NCBI GenBank assembly: GCA_963576565.1
Contig: OY755039.1
Span: 27,976,602-28,040,601 of the forward strand
Direction of reading: 5' to 3'
Length of the DNA: 64,000 nucleotides
DNA from: Aspidapion aeneum
Lineage: Eukaryota > Arthropoda > Insecta > Coleoptera > Brentidae
Below, one piece after another: positions 57,568-64,000 of this stretch. The first letter of the stretch is position 1, and every line of letters starts with the position of its first letter. Made by a program: the position numbers and the translations under genes. The notes under the pieces are model-generated. The model made no database searches. It was not told the origin of the DNA and saw only the letters and a program-made list of their open reading frames with translations.

Positions 57568-57901
57568 TCCCTATATACAGGATGCGTCAATGAGGTAATT
57601 TGTCGTTTTGTTCTGATTTCAAAAATATATAATAATATTATGCGATAAACATTTTCTGAGATATAATTATGAACGCATTGTTTCTCAATTACTATCCTAT
57701 ACACTTCACATTTATTTGGTTCTACACACAAGCTTTACCTTAGGAGTATTGATAAATTTAAATGCTAAATAATATCGTATTCTTATCGAAATATATATTA
57801 TAAATTTTTGAAATCAGAAAGAAAAAAATGATTCAAAAATGTAATTATATACAGGGATTCTAAATAAAAAAAGATGACCTAATTGACGCAACCTATATAC
57901 C
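57568..57901. mobile_element. TIR element with CTATATACAGG ends
   Basis: Left TATACAGGATGCGTCAATGAGG mirrors right CCTAATTGACGCAACCTATATA. A second mirrored pair, CTGATTTCAAAAATATATAAT and ATAAATTTTTGAAATCAG, lies inside. Confidence 0.7.
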
Positions 57902-59156
57902 GCCTGAACAAGTTTACATCTAGGGGTATAAATTTTCATAAGAGGACAAAAACAGATAGAGTATAGCATTTATTAAAAAGAGATCGCGATACGCCCGAGT
58001 CCCGCAGAAAGCTTTACAGTGTTGTCAAAGGTAACCTTAATAAATTACCACAGGCGCACGCGGTCGCACTCGTCAAGGGGCGGACAATCTGAAAAATTTT
58101 TTAGGGCGAGAATTATTAGTTCACTTGTCACCATACAAGAAGTGGACTATTAAAAACGTGAACATTTTATTTTTGAAATTATATTAAATGTGAGCTATTA
58201 GTTCCTAAAACACCTCGATCGGGTATTAAAATAAATTGTCTGTTTCAGTACACGATAACTTAAGAACACCTCAAACGATTTTAACCCAATATGATACACA
58301 AGTTTTATGTCGGCATTCGATTTTGGTAAAAAAATAAGGTTAGTGAAAAGTATTATTTAACCAATTTTACCTTAAAACAATCAACTTAACTATCAACTAT
58401 TCTTGTATCGATTTTTGTTTAAAAATGTTTCTTTTGTATTGAAAACATTTTTGCCTGTGGCGCATGTCGCCTGCGAGCATTTAAAGTAACATTACTTCAA
58501 TATTTTCTGAAAATTTTCATTTTTTGTTTAAACTCATAATTGTTTGTCTCGAAAAGGTACTAAACGAGCTCCGCGGAACTACTTTTGAGGCTCAAGAACC
58601 ACGCTGCGTCCACTGTGGTCTACTGTTAGGGTTAGACTAAAAATGCATGAAAAAAAACCTAAAATTTAATAATAGTTAGCTTACCAATAGATTGGTAAAC
58701 GGTGATGTAAAAAAATTGACCTTATTGCATGTGAAATAAAAATCAATAACAAGAATAACGCTTTAAAATTCTGTTTGTTTGTAAACGTAAGTGAATTATT
58801 TTTATTTAGGAACAAACAAAATTTTAAGGGATTATTCTGGTTGTTTATCACCCCGTTTGATGGATGCACTTCCGTAAAACTAAAAAGTTGACCTTTCGCG
58901 AACCAAGTAGCGGATTATACTGATATTTTCTCCAAACTGGCAACGTTGGTCTGTTCTTCCGTGCAATCCTTAGGGCCCATACAAAAATCCTACCCCTAAA
59001 TAGAAGGCTGGCCACACGGTATAATAAGATACCAAAAAAGAAACTGTTGTAGCTTTTAAGTGTCCATAATTTACCAAATCTGCTGATAAAATTTGACATT
59101 TGCAATGACATTTGACAAGTTTGACGCATAATTTAAAAAATATCGCAAAAATTTTA
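57902..59156. other. No gene seen
   Basis: Unclassified. The minus frames at 58848-59129 and 58970-59194 overlap each other and show no domain. Confidence 0.4.
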
Positions 59157-59163
59157 ACGAGAT

Positions 59164-59446
59164 CAATGAGTATATGACCCATATAGAGTGGCAACCGGCG
59201 AACCTTGCAACATTGAGTGGCAGATGGCGCTGAAATAAATTCGTCTGGTATGCATTGTTCTGGGACGGCTAGTACGATTTAGTTGCATGTGCGAGTTCCG
59301 AGGTTCATGCCTATTATACAAATGCTATTAGATCATAGTATTTGTCTCTGAGTATTGCGTACTAGACGAATTTATTTCAGCGCCCTATGCCCCTCAATGT
59401 TGCAAAGCTCGCCGGTTGCCACTCTATACGGGTCATATACTTATTG
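59164..59446. mobile_element. 283-bp near-palindromic MITE with ~100-bp TIRs
   Basis: CAATGAGTATATGACCC and GGGTCATATACTTATTG start inverted repeats that continue through AGAGTGGCAACCGGCG and GCGCTGAAATAAATTCGTCT. Perfect 7-bp flanks ACGAGAT (59157-59163, 59447-59453) look like a target duplication. Confidence 0.85.
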
Positions 59447-59888
59447 ACGAGATTCAGAACAATGGAAACTGGAAATCAGAAAACAATGACGAAGACCGAT
59501 ATAAACAATCTGATTGTTGTTGCATAGTGTTAATTACTTAAATATTTATTGCGCGTTTGCGTGATCGGCGGAAGTTGGTCATGTAGATACCTATGTTTTA
59601 TGATCGCCTCTCTCTACCCATTAAAAAATTATAAATAAATTAATAAAAATTATTAGTGAGTCCATTGTGCTCAATTACATTTTTATGCAATTTTTGGAAA
59701 TTACTTTCAAAACCCACACGTTTTCCCCATTTAGGCTCGATTTATTGTATGCCACCGTCACATCACTGTACCGTTTGACGGCGCCCAATTCACATTACAC
59801 CGACAGTCTCCGTTCCGTCACGCCACCGACACTTTTGCTTTAGCTGGCGCATGACGGGAGTAGTTTTTTGACAAAATGGAGTACTTTG

Positions 59889-60659
59889 CAGGGCCGTCGT
59901 AATGGGTGAAGCAGAGGAGGCGGCCGATTTTGGGGGCGATCGAAGGGCGCCTTCTACTTTTGAATTAAGATAATATTTTCAAGCAGATGCCACACGTACC
60001 TACATTCGGTTCAAAGATGTAATATGTATTTTAGGGTCACTAATTTTGAGACGTAATATCTCGAAAACTAATGGAAAACATTTTCTTGCCATTGGTATTA
60101 TTTAAAGAACTAAAAATAATTAAAAAGGGGTTGATAAATTTAAGAAAATGAAAAACATGAAAATTATTTGGTGAGTTTTGACATGAGGAAAAAAGTTTTG
60201 TGCCTGTGTAACTTTTTAAATTAGCACTACTTTTTGCCAAATTTTAATGGTTTTTTCCGAAGTTATTTCTCGAGCACTCAAAAATTAATGAACAGATTTT
60301 AATTTTTATTTTGCATTTGGTAGCGTGATGAGGTTTTCTAAATTAAATAGCCATTACAGATTTTGTTTTTTATGTCTCTATTTCGAGATAAATTGTCGTT
60401 TTTTAAAAACACAGGTTCATAAAAAGAAGGTAGCTTGAAAACTCGATTAAAAAAAATTGTTGCCTTTTTTATGCTGACATGGCATTTTTTACAATTAATA
60501 CTTTGTTTTGTTGTAAAACTTTTTTAGGTTCATTCGCTAGCACCATTTATTTAAGATACTCGTAATAATACAAAAATTTGCAGAAGGAAGAAAAAAGCGG
60601 GAAAGGGCGACATATTCCCCGTCTTGTTCCAGGCGGCCACTATTCGAGCGACGGCCCTG
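59889..60659 (+). mobile_element. CAGGGCCGTCG-family element, copy 3 (short)
   Basis: CAGGGCCGTCGTAATGGGTG and TTCGAGCGACGGCCCTG ends. Internal GCGGCCGATTTTGGGGGCG and CCAGGCGGCCAC match copies 1 and 2. At 771 bp it is an internally deleted form. The flanks TACTTTG and TTCACTG are not clear duplicates. Confidence 0.82.
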
Positions 60660-60755
60660 TTCACTGAGAATAATAAGGTACATGTAGGGTATTGTGGCTA
60701 TTATCTGGACGAGGAAAAATAAAAAAAAGGCCAGCGAAAGTACATGATATACATA

Positions 60756-60966
60756 CAGTGGCGCACCCAGGAATATGTCTTGGGGGGGGGGGGTGGTTCG
60801 GTTCGGTCTTGGGGGGGGCAAGGCCTCTTGGGGGCGGGCCGAAGCGTCATGATGTCGAATATTAAGCTATTTTTGTGTTTTTTTCTGAAATATGTCGAAA
60901 ATATGTAAAAAAATCTAAGGCTTGGGGGGGGGCCCGGGAGTCGCCCCCCCCCTGGGTGCGCCAAGG
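60756..60966. mobile_element. G-family hAT-like MITE, complete copy
   Basis: Starts CAGTGGCGCACCCAGGAATA, ends CCTGGGTGCGCCAAGG, and is flanked by perfect 8-bp duplications TATACATA (60748-60755, 60967-60974). G-runs follow the left end and C-runs precede the right. This copy defines the boundaries for the other G-family fragments. Confidence 0.88.
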
Positions 60967-60974
60967 TATACATA

Positions 60975-62684
60975 CCTAGTAGTTTGATAGAGGTTCGACT
61001 GTATATTATTTTTTTTTAATTTGTTTTTAGTAGGTCATATAAACGCAAATAGATTATTTATTAGATAGTGGATTAACGTTTTTTCATAGTTATATATTGG
61101 TAGTTTAGGGTGGGTGTCGAGCTTCTCTAGAGAGTAACTGTAAATTACTCTCCACAATTTGACTATTTGTAGAAGCTCTCAACAGGGCATTTCTCTCGAC
61201 TGGACACCACACTTGTTGCCTTGGAAAGAAACTTCCCAAATCAGTTTATTATACTGGTCCTTCATACGGGACGTACCAGTTCTTAAACTGATGAACACAT
61301 AGGTCCTACATTTTGATTAAATTAAAACATAATTTAGTTTCCTCTAGCGCATTGTTCTAAAATTGAATTAAAGTTTAAAAAAAGTAGGTTTAACATTAAG
61401 TATAGGATTTTAGAACATTTAATTTGTCGCTGATACGACTGGAAAAATTCGTTTTTTATTTTAAGCAGTATATATAAATTATATCGCGTTGACTTTAACA
61501 TTATACATTATTATGACGTGTTATGACGTCCAATAAGCGGACTGTGTATTTCCTTTTGCATGCAAAATAAAACTTGATAAAAACCAGCTAACAATATAAC
61601 TTATCATAAATAACGTGCTTGTCTCTGTTAAATTGAATGTAATTTTTAATTAAATATCTTTATTAGCTTTGCTAAATAATACATTTAAAAAGTAAGTTCG
61701 GTCTTCTTTGCCAGAGTTCGGCACTGGAGGTGGGATGATTTAATTATGCGGCAAATGGGTGCTTGGCTGCCTGCAAACTGTGAAGAAATTCTTGCATTCT
61801 TCGCTCTCGAAAGGGTCATTTTAGAGTACTCGAAGTGGCGCCTGATCTTCCGGAACTTGACTTACTTTTGGCCTGCCAGAACATACTTGTTTCCTTTCAT
61901 GTGGCTGTTCTATTATTTATATGTTATTTATAGAAAAAACAGTTGTTCGGCTTACGTTAAAATATTTGTCTACCGCTTGGAAGGACTAACCATTTTCCAA
62001 CTTAATAACAATTTTGTCTTTTAGCTCTTTGGTCGTATGTTAAGCCTTTTTAGGATTAAATATTATATTTATGTATTTAAAATTCGTGGCAAATCGGGTA
62101 CTAAACTTCACGTTTGTTTTTTGTTATTAACAGTTTTGGTATTGTTAAAATACTGAGATTTTGATAAACCTGAAAAGGTGGCTTAGAATACACTACTCAA
62201 ATTTTGGCATACGTACTTTTAAGTCGTATCAGATTTTTTTGAAATCAGCTGTGCGTAGATAGTCCGGTTGCCCCTTTTTTCATGTCAGAAAATTGCTTAA
62301 ACTCGCCTGGACAGCCTAAAATATCAGCGGGCTTTAAAAATGCTAAAAAAACCATGCCATATTGCCAAACAATGTACTGTACAATGTACTGTTTCTTTGT
62401 ATTTAACCAATGTGGGAAAAATAAGATGCCATTAAAAAAGTAGTCGAGTGTACGTACATTTTCTGATCAACAGATTTTGCTAATAGATAGCGTACATTTG
62501 TTAACATTGAAATGCATTGTTAGAAAAATATTCAAGCAAGACAAACTAATAACTACGAGTCTCGAGGTAAAACTGAACGATCCACTCTAAAGTAGGAAAG
62601 TTCAGGAAGCCGGAATAGTTTTTAATGGTACGTAGTCCTACACTTTATTTTAATTTAAGGTCCAATGTATGTACCATGTACGCA
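60975..62684. other. No confident gene; possible 5' exon at 61871-62024
   Basis: Opens with a solo pogo-like right end (GAGGTTCGACTGTA, about 60990). On the minus strand a strong donor-like GTAAGTCA at about 61870 follows lower-repeat DNA. It could end a 5' noncoding exon of the ABCG gene, but nothing else supports that. Confidence 0.3.
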
Positions 62685-62810
62685 TGGGCGCTCCGAGGAG
62701 GGTAGGCCTCGGGGGCCGGGCCCCCCAAACCTAAGATTTTTTGAGATATTATCCACATATTTCATAAATAAAAAGATATAATAGCATAAAATACGACATC
62801 TAGGGTACCT
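62685..62810. mobile_element. G-family MITE, left part
   Basis: GGGCGCTCCGAGGAGG, GGGGGCCGGGCCCCCC, AAGATTTTTTGAGATATT and ATAATAGCATAAAATACGAC in order. It is the uninterrupted counterpart of 20010-20555. Confidence 0.6.
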
Positions 62811-63515
62811 AGTACCTACTTGTGCTGTCTGGGAACTGGCATTACCCACATATTCAGTAATTAATGAGTGCTGATAATCCATTTTTGAAATTTATATTAA
62901 AATTATAAAAAACATAAATGTTGGGTTTATTTTAGTTTAAATTCTTATTTGAAGAAGCCATCAAACAACGGTTTAAATGTTTAAAAAACTCGAAATTTTT
63001 ACATTATTTTGTTCATAATGAGCACACTCAACAAAAAAGTAGCAATAAATTCGTTCGTAATGCAAAAAAAAATGTCCGGACAAAATGAGTAGAGAAAGTA
63101 AATATACAGCCATTTTTTTCACTTAAATATTAAGTTTATTAAAACAACAAAACCACTCCGCATTTGCCTACTAGGTACTTACATTTTCTTATAAGTTAGT
63201 TTGTATTCAAAATATTTCTTCAAAAGTCCGTTTAATAATTTTTGGTTAAAAAAACTGCTTTTTCGATATACCATAACATTTAAAAAAATAATAATTGTAT
63301 TAAGAAAATAGGTTTTAAAACCTCCAAAATAACAAATTAATATTATTATTTTGATTTTAATATATTTTATAATTAATTACAAAGGATATTAAAAAAAACA
63401 TAATTTGGTATATTATTACGTATCTTCTTTAATCTATAGCAGAAGGACTTCGGTCAATATAACTATTTAAATTTTAGACTTAAAAATACATAATTAATTG
63501 ATAATCTTCTTTCTT
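62811..63515. other. No gene seen
   Basis: AT-rich; CCATCAAACAACGG near 62958 recalls the motif at 1120-1150 and 37520. No exon. Confidence 0.4.
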
Positions 63516-63735
63516 AGGGATTTATTGCAATAATGCCAGGCAGTAATAGTACCGCGGGCACTATTCTTACAGTTTCGCATTATAAGAACAGAGACCTCTT
63601 CTTTTAAAATTAGGCCTTTGTGTATTAGAAGAGCCCGAATTAATCGTGCATGCCGCCATTATTAATAGAAAATAATCTACTGGATTTATAAATTTGACTT
63701 GACACTATTACTGCCTGTCTTTATTGCAATAGGGA
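63516..63735. mobile_element. GGGAC-TATTGCAATA MITE, copy 2
   Basis: AGGGATTTATTGCAATAATG and TTATTGCAATAGGGAC are inverted ends; the interior matches 37141-37395. A third, partial copy starts directly after (about 63732-63795, GGACTTATGGCAATAAAGCC then GTGCCGGGCACTATTCTGACAG). Confidence 0.7.
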
Positions 63736-64000
63736 CTTATGGCAATAAAGCCAGGCAGTAATAGTGCCGGGCACTATTCTGACAGTTTTCCACTGAAAAC
63801 TGATAGTTGATAAAAAAACAACAATTTTTGATGGCTAAGCGGCAATAGAAAGATTTTGTTTCTCTTGTATTTTTCCGTGGGCAGCTCGAAAGCTGTACAC
63901 CTACGCTGCCGTCCTTAGTAAGACTCACCTATCTGCAAAAAACTCAAAAATGAGAGGACCGAAAATGTCTTCAAATAGGTTACTTTCATCTGTTTTTTAA

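Noticed and set aside
60537..60973. Proline-rich minus frames
   Set aside because: Arise from G-runs of the G-family MITE at 60756-60966.
61746..62024. 92-codon plus-strand open frame
   Set aside because: No recognised domain or supporting splice context on the plus strand; kept only as a weak note on a possible minus-strand donor.

Overview
The window is insect-like nuclear DNA: AT-rich, with spliced genes (GT/AG junctions in AT-rich introns) and a dense, nested load of arthropod-type transposons (mariner, hAT and pogo-like MITEs, Jockey and RTE-like LINEs). The species cannot be named from the sequence; a large, repeat-rich insect genome is my inference.

I can support only one host gene, an ABCG1/ABCG4-like half-transporter on the minus strand. 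Three exons join in phase: exon A 55283-55172 (start codon), exon B 8863-8746 (Walker A) and exon C 6653-6464 (Q-loop region). Together they give 140 codons of N-terminal nucleotide-binding domain. Introns are about 46.3 kb and 2.1 kb, so nearly everything between 6.5 and 55.2 kb is intronic. The signature motif, Walker B and membrane half must lie beyond the left edge.

Left part (1-15 kb): a terminal-hairpin MITE with TAA duplications, a ~180-bp dimeric tandem array, a hAT-type MITE, then exon C. Intron 2 carries a 380-bp near-palindrome holding two head-to-head tRNA-like genes, inserted into an older repeat with a 14-bp target duplication. Exon B follows, then a 22-bp ACGTTT satellite and nested hAT elements.

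Middle (15-42 kb): a 5'-truncated Jockey LINE with intact target duplication, two decayed mariners sharing one internal deletion, two copies of a CAGGGCCGTCG-ended family with 7-bp duplications, a second terminal-hairpin MITE, a 1.5-kb fold-back element and a LINE fragment with an RNase H-like domain.

Right part (42-64 kb): a 2.88-kb inverted-repeat element inserted with TAA duplication into another repeat. Each arm holds six ATGGCGGC-type motifs spaced about 140-150 bp. It is followed by a hAT transposase remnant, nested hAT elements, two decayed RTE-like LINEs, ABCG exon A and more MITEs.

There is no operon, CRISPR or prokaryotic system here. The most novel material is the structured repeats: the ATGGCGGC inverted-repeat element, the paired tRNA palindrome, the terminal-hairpin MITE, and a 234-bp fold-back insertion with a hammerhead-core-like string. 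Many insertions could be proven internally from target duplications or from uninterrupted paralogous copies in this same window.
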